A DNA stretch of 64,000 nucleotides from Actinomycetota bacterium (GTDB lineage: Bacteria > Actinomycetota > Thermoleophilia > BMS3ABIN01). The notes below the pieces were generated by a model. That model had not been told where the DNA came from. It saw nothing but the letters and a program-made list of their open reading frames with translations, and did no database searches. Below, piece by piece: positions 25,511-33,179 of the stretch. Each line of letters begins with the position of its first letter. The stretch's first letter is position 1. The translations under genes and the position numbers were made by a program. The DNA is taken from the NCBI GenBank assembly GCA_016235065.1, contig JACRMB010000003.1:62001-126000 (forward strand), given 5' to 3'.

Positions 25511-25546
25511 GTTTCGGGCTCAACTTCCCGAAACAGCCCACTGCCT

Positions 25547-26230
25547 ATGTTAATGGACCGCAAAAGAATCAATAAATGGGCGCGCTGGTTCGCCATCATG
25601 CTGGCGATCACTTTTGCCTTCGGCACCGTATTCCTCGGAGTCGGCTCTTCGACCGGCGACATCTTTTCCGGTTGTGACAAGAGCTCGCCCGACTCGATCT
25701 CTTCATCCAGCTCGATTGAGGATCGGGAAGCCTATTACAAGGCCCAGATCGAGCAGAATCCGCTGGATACCGATTCGATGATGGCGCTCGCCAACCTGTA
25801 CGCGGCCACGGATGTAGGCCGCTACGATGACGCCATCGTCTATTACACGAAGGCTCTGGAGGTCGCACCGAACAACCCGAACAATGCGGCTACATATGCA
25901 CTGATCGGCAATGTGAATATGAGCAAGGGCGACTACGAAGCAGCGGTCAAAGCCTATACCTTGGCTACACAGGCGGCTCCAACGGAAGCATACAATTACG
26001 TCCAGCTGGGAACGGCCGCAAGGAATGCTGGCCAGAACCAGACGGCAATCCTCGCCTGGAGCAAATATCTGGAGATGAACCCCAACTATTCAAACGCTGA
26101 AGATCTCAAGAAAGAGATCGCCAGGCTCTCCACCCTGCCGGCAGTATCAACGCCACAGACTACGTCGGTACCCGGCAGCCCGGGGACAACCGCTCCGGTA
26201 ACGCCCTCGCCGCCGCCGACTACGCCTTAG
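25547..26230 (+). CDS. Membrane-anchored TPR protein (copy 1)
   Basis: A 227-residue protein. An N-terminal helix (residues 10-34) acts as anchor or signal; FSGCDKSS follows. Two to three tetratricopeptide repeats (NPLDTDSMMALANLYAATD, YDDAIVYYTKALEVAPNN, KGDYEAAVKAYTLATQAAP) and a Pro/Thr/Ser-rich tail make up the rest. TPRs mediate protein contacts, so it probably organises an extracytoplasmic complex. ATG at 25547 (or 25553) lacks a good SD. It is tandemly duplicated at 26517-27104. Confidence 0.85.
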   Translation: MLMDRKRINKWARWFAIMLAITFAFGTVFLGVGSSTGDIFSGCDKSSPDSISSSSSIEDREAYYKAQIEQNPLDTDSMMALANLYAATDVGRYDDAIVYYTKALEVAPNNPNNAATYALIGNVNMSKGDYEAAVKAYTLATQAAPTEAYNYVQLGTAARNAGQNQTAILAWSKYLEMNPNYSNAEDLKKEIARLSTLPAVSTPQTTSVPGSPGTTAPVTPSPPPTTP

Positions 26231-26357
26231 ACTCAATGCTGGCCTGAAATGGTCACATGCCTCTGGCTCGATAAACAGCCTGGTAGTGTATGAGCTCTTG
26301 GTTCGCAGATAGCTATTTCAATTCTCGATCTCTATTCTCGCCGCGCCTCGCTTCATC

Positions 26358-26363
26358 TATAAT
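26358..26363 (+). promoter_or_regulatory. -10 element of TPR gene copy 2
   Basis: TATAAT within CGCTTCATCTATAATG, the duplicate of the element before copy 1. This shows the duplication included the promoter. The gap 26231-26516 holds nothing else I can identify apart from the N-terminal remnant of copy 2. Confidence 0.45.
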
Positions 26364-26516
26364 GCTTATTGTAATTTCCTTCATAGTTCACAGTCGAGAT
26401 TACCAGGAGCGTAAAGTATCAATAAATGGATACTATTCGTTGTTGTCATCCCGGCGCTGCTCTTCGCCTCTCTTGTCTTCATCTTAGTATGGACCTTTGT
26501 TTTTGGCACCGTATTC

Positions 26517-27104
26517 TTGGGAATCGGCTCAACGACTGGCGACATCTTCTCCGGCTGCGATAAGAGCTCTCCAGATTCGATCTCTTCATCCAGCTCTTTC
26601 GAGGATCGTGAAGCCTATTACATATCACAAATCGAGCAGAATCCGCTGGACACTGATTCGATGATGGCGCTCGCCAATCTGTATGCTGCCGCGGATATAG
26701 GACGCTACGATGACGCCATCGTTTATTTTACGAAGGCTCTGGAGGTCACACCGAACAATGCAGCTACCCTGGTGCTGATAGGCAAGGCAAATCTGAGCAA
26801 GGGCGACTACGATGCAGCAGTCAGGTCGATAACTCTAGCGACACGGGCGGCGCCCACGGATGCCTATAATTTCTTCCTGCTGGGCCAGGCCGCCAAGGCC
26901 GGCGGCCAGAATCAGACCGCGATCCTCGCCTGGAACAAGTACCTGGAGCTGAACCCGAACGATCCCAACGCCCAGCTGATCAAGGACGAGATCGCCAAGC
27001 TTGCCACTTTGCCGGCGGTATCGACACCGGAGACTTCGACAGTGCCGGGCAGCCCGGGAACATCCACCCCGGTAACGCCGTCACCGTTGCCCACCACACC
27101 GTAA
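26517..27104 (+). CDS. TPR protein (copy 2) with damaged N-terminus
   Basis: A near-duplicate of the preceding gene: GSTTGDIFSGCDKSSPDSISSS, the TPR block and the Pro/Thr tail match copy 1 closely. The matching signal helix (INKWILFVVVIP...) is present in frame upstream from 26418 but has no ATG, GTG or TTG. A stop at 26412 cuts the frame and the matching upstream codons sit in another frame, indicating a one-base deletion near 26417. The first usable codon is TTG at 26517, inside the helix, without an SD. An AGGAG at 26405 suggests initiation once occurred near 26418. Probably a decaying paralogue. Confidence 0.6.
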   Translation: MGIGSTTGDIFSGCDKSSPDSISSSSSFEDREAYYISQIEQNPLDTDSMMALANLYAAADIGRYDDAIVYFTKALEVTPNNAATLVLIGKANLSKGDYDAAVRSITLATRAAPTDAYNFFLLGQAAKAGGQNQTAILAWNKYLELNPNDPNAQLIKDEIAKLATLPAVSTPETSTVPGSPGTSTPVTPSPLPTTP

Positions 27105-27414
27105 CGCCAGCCCATTTTTCGGGCTGAATCACGCTGCTGCAGCCCCGCTGCTACCTTCTTTTGAGGTGGAACACCCATCGCTCGATACCCATGACTCTGG
27201 TCCGCAAATCGACATTTCCGTCATTAGTGTGCTATAAACCTTCCTTGTCCGCGGTCGATAGCAGGACTGATTTTTACAAATATCGACTATAAAGGACTAT
27301 TTCCGGTTAGTTGCTATATATATAACCGGGCAATGATGCGGTACGTTGGCACGATTAGCATTGGACAGCGCCACGTGCCGGGCAAATAAAATACATGAAT
27401 CGAGAGGCATCGGT
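27105..27414. other. Intergenic region before topA with partial third repeat copy
   Basis: 310 bp. The segment about 27180-27240 (CTCGAT...CTCTGGTCCGCAAATCGACATTTC) resembles the upstream region of TPR copy 2 near 26267-26316, suggesting a degraded third copy of that upstream sequence. No gene is seen. Confidence 0.35.
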
Positions 27415-29571
27415 TTGATACTGATAATCACGGAAAAAGACACAGCGGCAAAGAAGATCGCCTCGATCCTGGCCGACGGCAAGGTCGCCGCCAGCTCATA
27501 CCAGAAGATCCCTATCTACTCATTCAGCGCGGATTCACAGGAATATGCCTGCGTGGGCCTCAAAGGTCATATCGTCCAGCTGGAATATCCCGAGGAATTC
27601 TCGGACTGGCGGAAGGTCGAGCCGCGGGAGCTCATCGATGCCGAGCTGATAAAGTCGCCATCGGCTAAATCTGTTGTCAATGCTCTTAAAAAGACTGCCA
27701 AGGACGCTGATCGCGTCATAATCGCGACTGACTTCGACCGTGAAGGCGAGCTCATCGGCCTGGAAGCTCTGGAGCAGACTGTCGCGGCCAATCCGAAGCT
27801 ATCCCAGGGTGTGACCAGGGCGCGTTATTCAGCCCTGACCCCGGAAGAGATCAAACGGGCATTCGCCGAGACCACCGAGCTGTCGATCCCTCTGGCACAG
27901 GCAGGAGAGGCCCGCCAGGACATCGACCTCATCTGGGGCGCCACGCTTACCCGGTTCATCTCGCTGGCCACATCGCGTCTTGGCAACCAGTTCCTTTCCG
28001 TGGGAAGGGTGCAGAGCCCGACTCTGGCGTTGATCGTCGAGCGTGAGATGGAGCGCCGCGCCTTCGAGCCGGTGCCGTACTGGCAGATTTTCGCGGAGGT
28101 CAATTCCTCCCAGGGCGCATTTACCGCCCAGCACAAGACCGACCGCTTTCTGGACAAGAACGAGTCCGACGCCGCACTGGCCAAGGCGGGAGCCGCTTCG
28201 ACAGGCAAGGTCACCTCGGTCAAGTCGACCCAGAAGAAACTGCAGCCGCCGGCGCCGTTCAACACCACCGCCTATACCAAGGCGGCCACGGCGCTTGGTT
28301 ACTCGGCAGCCCGGGCTATCCGCCTGGCAGAAGACCTTTACCTGGCCGGTTTTATCAGCTATCCGCGTACCGACAACACCGTCTACCCGCCGTCGCTGGA
28401 CCTGCGCGAGATCCTCGGCGAGCTGAAGAAGAGTTCCGAGCTGGGCGAGGCGGCCGGAGCGTTGCTGGCGCAGCCCGAGCTGACGCCGACACGCGGTAAG
28501 AAACAGACTACCGACCATCCGCCGATCTACCCGGTGGGAGTTCCCGGCCCCGGCGACAAGATGGACGATGCCCACTGGAAGGTCTGGTTCCTGGTGGCGA
28601 GGCGGTTCCTGGCAACGCTCAGCGAAGAAGCTATCTCCGAGAGCAATCGCGTCGACCTCGATATCGGCGACGAGCCGTTCGCCGTCAAGGGCTCGCGCAT
28701 CGTCAAGGCAGGCTGGCTGGGCATCTATCCTTACAGCCGAGGCAAGGACGTCGAGGTGCCGCGCCTGGAGGAGGGCGAAGAGGTGCAGGTCGACCGCGTC
28801 TACGATGAGCAGAAAGAGACCCAGCCCCCGGGCCGTTACGGCCAGGGCCGCCTGATCGAGCTGATGGAGCAGAACGGCCTGGGAACCAAGGCCACCCGCC
28901 ACAGCATCATCCAGAACCTTTATGACCGCGGCTATATCAAGAACACCCCGGTGGAGCCCACCGAGACCGGCGTCGGCATGGTCGAGGCGCTGAACACCTA
29001 CGCCGACCGCATCACCAAGCCGCAGATGACGGCCGAGCTGGAAGAGGAGATGAACTCCATCGCCGAGCAGGCCATGACCAAGGACGAAGTGGTCAAGCGC
29101 TCCCGCGAGCTGCTGCACCTGGCGTATACATCGCTAGAGGAGCACAAGGAAGAGCTGGCCGGCATCATCGTCAAGGGCATCCAGGAAGACAAGATCGTCG
29201 GCACCTGCAAGAAGTGTGGCAAGTCGCTGAAGATTATCCGTTCCAAGAAGACCAAGAAGCGCTTCATCGGCTGCGACGGCTACCCTGATTGCGACAGCAC
29301 CTATCCGCTGCCGCAGATGGGCCGGCTCATCCCCATGCACGTGGAATGTCCGCAGTGCAACACGCCCAAGGTCAAGATCATCACCCGCGGACGGCGCCCC
29401 TGGGAGCTCTGTATCGACCCGGACTGTCCGACCAAGGATGAATACAAGAAGAAGGCTGCCGAGCGGAAGGCGGCGAAGGCTGCAGAAGCCGCGGCCGCGA
29501 AGCCGTCGGCGAAGGTGAAAAAAGCCGCTGCGGCGACCAAGGTCGTCAAGAAAAGGAAGAAAGCTTCCTGA
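27415..29571 (+). CDS. topA: DNA topoisomerase I, archaeal type (type IA)
   Basis: A 718-residue type IA topoisomerase that relaxes negative supercoils. Toprim landmarks are LIITEKDTAAKKIASIL and IATDFDREGELIG; the active-site tyrosine lies in GFISYPRTDNTVYP; SVGRVQSPTLALIVERE is also present. The N-terminus (ITEKD.AA..IA) and SDWRKVEPRELIDAEL match the archaeal TopA subfamily rather than bacterial TopA, which starts with KLVIVESPAKAKT. Two C-terminal zinc ribbons (CKKCG...CDGYPDC, CPQC...CIDPDC) and a Lys/Ala tail follow. TTG at 27415 fits archaeal starts and has GAGAGG upstream; the longer frame has no SD. It begins a run with tmk and holB. Confidence 0.9.
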   Translation: MILIITEKDTAAKKIASILADGKVAASSYQKIPIYSFSADSQEYACVGLKGHIVQLEYPEEFSDWRKVEPRELIDAELIKSPSAKSVVNALKKTAKDADRVIIATDFDREGELIGLEALEQTVAANPKLSQGVTRARYSALTPEEIKRAFAETTELSIPLAQAGEARQDIDLIWGATLTRFISLATSRLGNQFLSVGRVQSPTLALIVEREMERRAFEPVPYWQIFAEVNSSQGAFTAQHKTDRFLDKNESDAALAKAGAASTGKVTSVKSTQKKLQPPAPFNTTAYTKAATALGYSAARAIRLAEDLYLAGFISYPRTDNTVYPPSLDLREILGELKKSSELGEAAGALLAQPELTPTRGKKQTTDHPPIYPVGVPGPGDKMDDAHWKVWFLVARRFLATLSEEAISESNRVDLDIGDEPFAVKGSRIVKAGWLGIYPYSRGKDVEVPRLEEGEEVQVDRVYDEQKETQPPGRYGQGRLIELMEQNGLGTKATRHSIIQNLYDRGYIKNTPVEPTETGVGMVEALNTYADRITKPQMTAELEEEMNSIAEQAMTKDEVVKRSRELLHLAYTSLEEHKEELAGIIVKGIQEDKIVGTCKKCGKSLKIIRSKKTKKRFIGCDGYPDCDSTYPLPQMGRLIPMHVECPQCNTPKVKIITRGRRPWELCIDPDCPTKDEYKKKAAERKAAKAAEAAAAKPSAKVKKAAAATKVVKKRKKAS

Positions 29572-29642
29572 TAGCGCTGCCCGCGAGTTGGTGCTATCTT
29601 AAGCGCAACTCAAGCTGAATCATCTTAATCACCGGGAGCGCC

Positions 29643-30269
29643 ATGTATTTCATCACTTTTGAGGGAATCGATCAAAGCGGGAAATCGACGCAGCTGGACC
29701 TGTTGGCTGCTGCGGCAGGTAATGCCGGAATCGACACCCTGAGCGTCCGCGAGCCGGGCGGCACCCCACTCGGCGAACAGATCCGCGATATCCTCCTTGG
29801 CCCCGAACACACCACCATGGACGCCTGGACCGAAGCCCTCCTCTACGCCGCCGCCCGCGTGCAGCTGGTCAAGGAAGTCATCAAACCGGCGCTGATGCAG
29901 GGCAAGATCGTCCTTTCCGACCGCTATATCGATTCTTCGCTGGTTTATCAGGGGATGGCCCGGGATCTTGGCGTAGATCGAATTCTTGACCTCAACCTTG
30001 GAGCCACCGGCGGCCTGATGCCGGATCTCACCTTCGTCTTCCATCTGGATGTGGCCGCCTCGCGCGAGCGCCTTGCTGGGCGCGGGACTGCGGAGGACCG
30101 CATCGAGGGCGAGCCGCTCGATTTTCATCAGAAGGTCGAGGATGGGTATCGTAAGCTGGAAGAGATGTATCCGGGGCGGATTGTGGGGATTGATGGCGAC
30201 CGTTCAATCGAGGAAGTTCAGGCGGATGTTGTGGCGGCTTGCCGGGAGCGCTTGGGGCTGGAGCTATAA
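29643..30269 (+). CDS. tmk: Thymidylate kinase
   Basis: A 208-residue dTMP kinase. The P-loop FEGIDQSGKSTQ is at residues 5-16, the DR(Y/H) motif in LSDRYIDSSLVYQG, and the LID region GRGTAEDRIEG. It phosphorylates dTMP to dTDP for DNA synthesis. ATG at 29643 has GGGAG 5 nt upstream. In related genomes tmk is followed directly by holB; here an AT-rich island of about 1.8 kb separates them. Confidence 0.96.
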   Translation: MYFITFEGIDQSGKSTQLDLLAAAAGNAGIDTLSVREPGGTPLGEQIRDILLGPEHTTMDAWTEALLYAAARVQLVKEVIKPALMQGKIVLSDRYIDSSLVYQGMARDLGVDRILDLNLGATGGLMPDLTFVFHLDVAASRERLAGRGTAEDRIEGEPLDFHQKVEDGYRKLEEMYPGRIVGIDGDRSIEEVQADVVAACRERLGLEL

Positions 30270-30326
30270 GGTCAGTCCTTGGTCTGCGTTAACCCATAAA
30301 TCAACAAGAATTGGGTCTTCCTTACC

Positions 30327-30536
30327 GTGAAACAATACTTCGGGATTATATTCGTCATCATGGGATTTAGCTGGATTCTTTTTTACAGGAGCCTGGGCAG
30401 AAAGACAGTTAAATTTCAAAAAAAACACTTCAAGAAACATCAAAGTGTTAAGTTTGAACAAACAATGACAATAATTGGCGGGGCTGGATTTATTATAGTG
30501 GGGTTACTAGTTATTTTTAATGTTTTAGACCAGTGA
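30327..30536 (+). CDS. Small two-helix membrane protein
   Basis: A 69-residue protein with two hydrophobic helices (residues 3-21 and 47-66) joined by a very basic loop (GRKTVKFQKKHFKKHQSVKF). GTG at 30327; no good SD. Base composition is distinctly AT-rich compared with flanking genes, suggesting acquisition from another source. Family not recognised. Confidence 0.55.
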   Translation: MKQYFGIIFVIMGFSWILFYRSLGRKTVKFQKKHFKKHQSVKFEQTMTIIGGAGFIIVGLLVIFNVLDQ

Positions 30537-30610
30537 ATATGTATAAAGTTTAATCCCCCCGCTGGACATATTGATCAACAAAGACGGCCTTTCCGTATAA
30601 AAGTCGCTTA

Positions 30611-30676
30611 ATTCCCATCCACCCCTCCATATGACAGAATCATCCCATGTCAGCACCACCGCAAATCCTGAATGAC
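30611..30676 (+). repeat. Copy of the holB leader and first codons (copy A)
   Basis: This 66-bp stretch aligns with 32033-32099 at about 87% identity, including GACAGAATCATCCCATGTC. It covers the untranslated leader and the first ten codons of holB. It shows that the inserted gene at 30647 took over a holB-derived start. Confidence 0.75.
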
Positions 30677-31009
30677 TCTCAAAGAAGCAAGCTCTTGAAA
30701 TTCTTACTCTTATCCTTAGTCGTTATTCTTATACTTTCTGGATGTTCCGAGAATAAACCAGCGGAATCAACACAACTTACTCAGACAACACTCATTGATA
30801 TAGATTACAGTTTGTTTGTAAAAAAGGTGAAGGACAAGCAAGTCGAATCGGTAATGATTTATCCAGCGGACCAAATGTTACTAGTCTATTCGAAAGAGGA
30901 TAATCAAAAATACAGATTTGCATATTCAAGCAATAATCAAATAACCGCACTACTTATCGAAAATGAAATCCCATTCGAAGTTGAGGAGCCAATTGGAGCA
31001 CGACAATAA
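30647..31009 (+). CDS. Lipoprotein with FtsH extracellular-domain-like fold
   Basis: A 120-residue protein. The first ten residues (MSAPPQILND) are a near copy of the HolB N-terminus. A hydrophobic helix and lipobox LILSGC follow, then a domain reading IDYSLFVKKVKDKQVESVMIY...FEVEEP. This strongly resembles the extracytoplasmic domain that precedes the ATPase in FtsH (typical YSEFL..V..GqV..V.I). The protease part is absent. As a free lipoprotein it might modulate FtsH assembly; that is speculation. AT-rich composition. Confidence 0.65.
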   Translation: MSAPPQILNDSQRSKLLKFLLLSLVVILILSGCSENKPAESTQLTQTTLIDIDYSLFVKKVKDKQVESVMIYPADQMLLVYSKEDNQKYRFAYSSNNQITALLIENEIPFEVEEPIGARQ

Positions 31010-31015
31010 ATCACA

Positions 31016-31097
31016 CCTGAATACGCCCCAGTTTCTGAGCCGCTGTTTCCGTGACGAGGTTATTGATGAAGCACGGGTGCTTTATGTGGCAGCATGA
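31016..31097 (+). pseudogene. MNT-type nucleotidyltransferase antitoxin relic (C-terminus)
   Basis: Only the tail is open: PQFLSRCFRDEVIDEARVLYVAA then TGA. This resembles the end of minimal nucleotidyltransferases (FRDRV..EAVLLYGA). There is no start or catalytic GSxxxGxxxxxSDxD motif. Its stop overlaps the next relic as ATGA, the usual arrangement of mntA-hepT pairs. Confidence 0.45.
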
Positions 31098-31198
31098 TGA
31101 CGATGTGCGCATCAATCATATTGCTCGACTATTCGCGCGAGGCGCTGGAACTGTCCAAAGGTCAAAGTCGCGAAGATCAGGATAGTGCGAATAAATAA
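31094..31198 (+). pseudogene. HEPN (HepT/DUF86) toxin relic (N-terminus)
   Basis: A 34-codon frame with LLDYSREALELSKGQSREDQDS, which matches the start of HepT-like HEPN proteins (L.HMLDAAREAL.F..GRSREDL). It then ends at TAA without the catalytic RxxxxxH region. It overlaps the GTG of the following lipoprotein gene. Confidence 0.45.
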
Positions 31199-31964
31199 AA
31201 AGCTCACTCCTCCACTTCTAAAAGTAGCCGTACCTGCGTTAGCAGGCCTGCTCTTTTTATTCACAGCCTGTGAGTCAAAGCCGAGTTTCGTTAACCATCC
31301 CGAACCGGACCTGACTGTAAATTATGAAGCATTCGAAAGTGCAGGTTGCCCGAAGAACAAATCCGGCATTCGTTCCTGCAAGAGCGATAGTCCCCTGGCA
31401 GCTTTGGGCTGCGACGAGATCCGGGAACCATCCAGCCTCATCGGTGGTCTCACGCCTTCCTACCCTATTGCTACCTGCGTAGTGCATCTCACTCCTGGCA
31501 CAGGGAGTGCCGAAGCGCGAGCTGAAACAAAAGCTGAAATTGAAAAGCGGCAATACTTCTACAATGCCGGCGGAATGTTACCCGCTTACATCCGTTACGT
31601 CATTCTTCGGGATGGCAAATTTCAGCTTATAAAGTCAGAAGATGAATTCCGCGAAATTTACGCTCCGATAGAATCTCCCGAAGAAGCCTTGAGTTATACA
31701 TTGGCTGTCAGGAACCTGTCAGCCTACTATGGTCTTCAGAAAAACCCTGACTTTGTATACAACGCTGACACGATCGAAGATACCTATGTGACTCCCGAGT
31801 CAGATGGATACCGCCTTCATCTGTACTCGTATGAGGTTTTTGGATGCGGGCCTCACTGGACATCCGTTGTGGAAATACAGGTCAGCCGCGAAGGGATCAT
31901 TCGGGAAATCAGCCGAACGCCGGTCTTTAGGGATCCGGATGAAGATGGCATGTGTGTGGATTAA
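31185..31964 (+). CDS. Hypothetical lipoprotein
   Basis: A 259-residue protein with a basic N-terminus, a hydrophobic helix (residues 10-27) and lipobox LFTAC. The mature part contains several cysteines (GCPKNKSGIRSCKS, ALGCDEI) and a predicted alpha/beta domain with SPEEALSYTLAVRNLSAYYG and DGYRLHLYSYEVFGCGPHW. No family recognised. GTG at 31185 starts within the HEPN relic; AGGA is 3-6 nt upstream. It lies in the inserted island. Confidence 0.7.
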   Translation: MRINKKLTPPLLKVAVPALAGLLFLFTACESKPSFVNHPEPDLTVNYEAFESAGCPKNKSGIRSCKSDSPLAALGCDEIREPSSLIGGLTPSYPIATCVVHLTPGTGSAEARAETKAEIEKRQYFYNAGGMLPAYIRYVILRDGKFQLIKSEDEFREIYAPIESPEEALSYTLAVRNLSAYYGLQKNPDFVYNADTIEDTYVTPESDGYRLHLYSYEVFGCGPHWTSVVEIQVSREGIIREISRTPVFRDPDEDGMCVD

Positions 31965-32032
31965 TAGCAGCCTGACGCAACCTGCTTTTTACTACTCTCA
32001 GACACCCGGCCAGCTAAGAAGCGGCCCAAAAA

Positions 32033-32099
32033 ATTCCCATCTACCCCTCCCGTATGACAGAATCATCCCATGTCCTCACCACCGCCTATCCTGCACGAC
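32033..32099 (+). repeat. holB leader and first codons (copy B)
   Basis: The probable original of the 66-bp repeat at 30611-30676. It includes the untranslated leader, ATG and first ten codons of holB. The two copies bracket the lipoprotein island as direct repeats. Confidence 0.75.
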
Positions 32100-33179
32100 A
32101 TCATCGGCCAGGAGCACGCCACCCGGTTCCTCGCCTCGGCTGTAAGCCATGGTGAGCCCAGCCACGCCTACCTGTTCCACGGCCCAAAAGGCGTGGGCAA
32201 ATATGATGCCGCGCTGAAGTTCGCAGCAGCGCTTTGCTGCGAGACCGGCGGCTGCGGCGAGTGCCCTACCTGCGAGAAGGCTGCGCGGGGAGTCCATCCA
32301 GACATCGATACGATCGCTCCCGTCGGCGCTTTCATCACCGTCGACCAGGTGCGCGAGATCAACCGCAACCTCAATCTGCGCCCGCATGAGAGCCAGGCGC
32401 GAGTCTTCATCATCCGTGGCGCCGACCGTTTCAACTCCGAGAGCGCCAATGCTTTCCTCAAATCCCTGGAGGAGCCACCGCCGTTCGTCTACTTCCTGCT
32501 GATCGCGGACCGGCTCGACAAGCTTATCCCGACTATCGTCTCCCGCTGCCAGCTGGTTCGGTTCGGGCCGGTGCCGGCGGCGGACATCGAGGCTCACATC
32601 CTCGGGAATTACAAGATCAGCCCGGTTGTAGCACAGGCTTACGCCCGCGCCAGCAGAGGCGATCTGCATCTCGCCGAGGCGCTCGCCACTGACAACAGAC
32701 TCAGCGACCGCCGCGAACGCTACCTTCAGATCGCTGAGAACCTGGCAAAGGGCGCCTGGGAGGGCGGCGCCAGTCAGATGGCGGCGGAGATCATCGCTGC
32801 AGCGGCCGAGCAGGGCGACACGGCGGAGCAGGAGGAGGAAGAGAGCGTCCCCGAAGGTTTCCTGGTCGCGCCCAAGAAGCGCCGGGAGCAGGATGCCCAC
32901 CGCCGCGCCGGGCAGGCCCAGCGGCGCGAACTCGACCTGGCCCTGGATTTCCTCGAGACCTGGTTCCGCGACATGATGGCGATGGCGTCCGGAGCAGGCG
33001 AGGCCATCCTCAACCGCGATTATGAGCTGGAACTCGAGGCCCAGTCGCATGAATCCAGGATCGATAATTACCGGAGCGCTCTCGAGGTAATCGAGGCTAC
33101 CCGTTCTAAACTGAGCTATAATGTGGACCTGGAGCTTGCTTTGCAAGCGATGTTCTATAAATTGCAGGAGGTTTTGTAA
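32070..33179 (+). CDS. holB: DNA polymerase III subunit delta'
   Basis: A 369-residue clamp-loader subunit: AAA+ fold with GPKGVGK at residues 38-44, a zinc-binding set in ETGGCGECPTCEKAARGVHPD, RVFIIRGADRFNSESANAFLKSLEEPP (Walker B region and sensor) and the SRC-type motif IVSRCQLVRF. It helps load the beta clamp onto DNA. ATG at 32070 lacks an SD. The downstream ricT start abuts its stop, so the two are probably cotranscribed. Confidence 0.93.
   Translation: MSSPPPILHDIIGQEHATRFLASAVSHGEPSHAYLFHGPKGVGKYDAALKFAAALCCETGGCGECPTCEKAARGVHPDIDTIAPVGAFITVDQVREINRNLNLRPHESQARVFIIRGADRFNSESANAFLKSLEEPPPFVYFLLIADRLDKLIPTIVSRCQLVRFGPVPAADIEAHILGNYKISPVVAQAYARASRGDLHLAEALATDNRLSDRRERYLQIAENLAKGAWEGGASQMAAEIIAAAAEQGDTAEQEEEESVPEGFLVAPKKRREQDAHRRAGQAQRRELDLALDFLETWFRDMMAMASGAGEAILNRDYELELEAQSHESRIDNYRSALEVIEATRSKLSYNVDLELALQAMFYKLQEVL

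Larger units (their letters stand above)
25205..25546. other. Intergenic region with REP-like repeats and terminator
   Basis: 342 bp without a convincing gene. It contains short GGGACAC repeats (25207-25269), the helicase terminator (25290-25314) and the -10 of the first TPR gene (25505-25510). Confidence 0.6.

Noticed and set aside
27345-27360. TTGGCACG...GC upstream of topA as a sigma-54 promoter
   Set aside because: The distance between the GG and GC elements is two bases too short.
27829-29118. 429-codon antisense frame over topA
   Set aside because: Shadow of the topoisomerase coding sequence, Leu/Gly/Asp-rich without domain features.
31496-31512. Second sigma-54-like match (TGGCAC...GTGCC)
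   Set aside because: It lies inside a coding region, the -12 element is imperfect, and the sequence is explained by a small inverted repeat.
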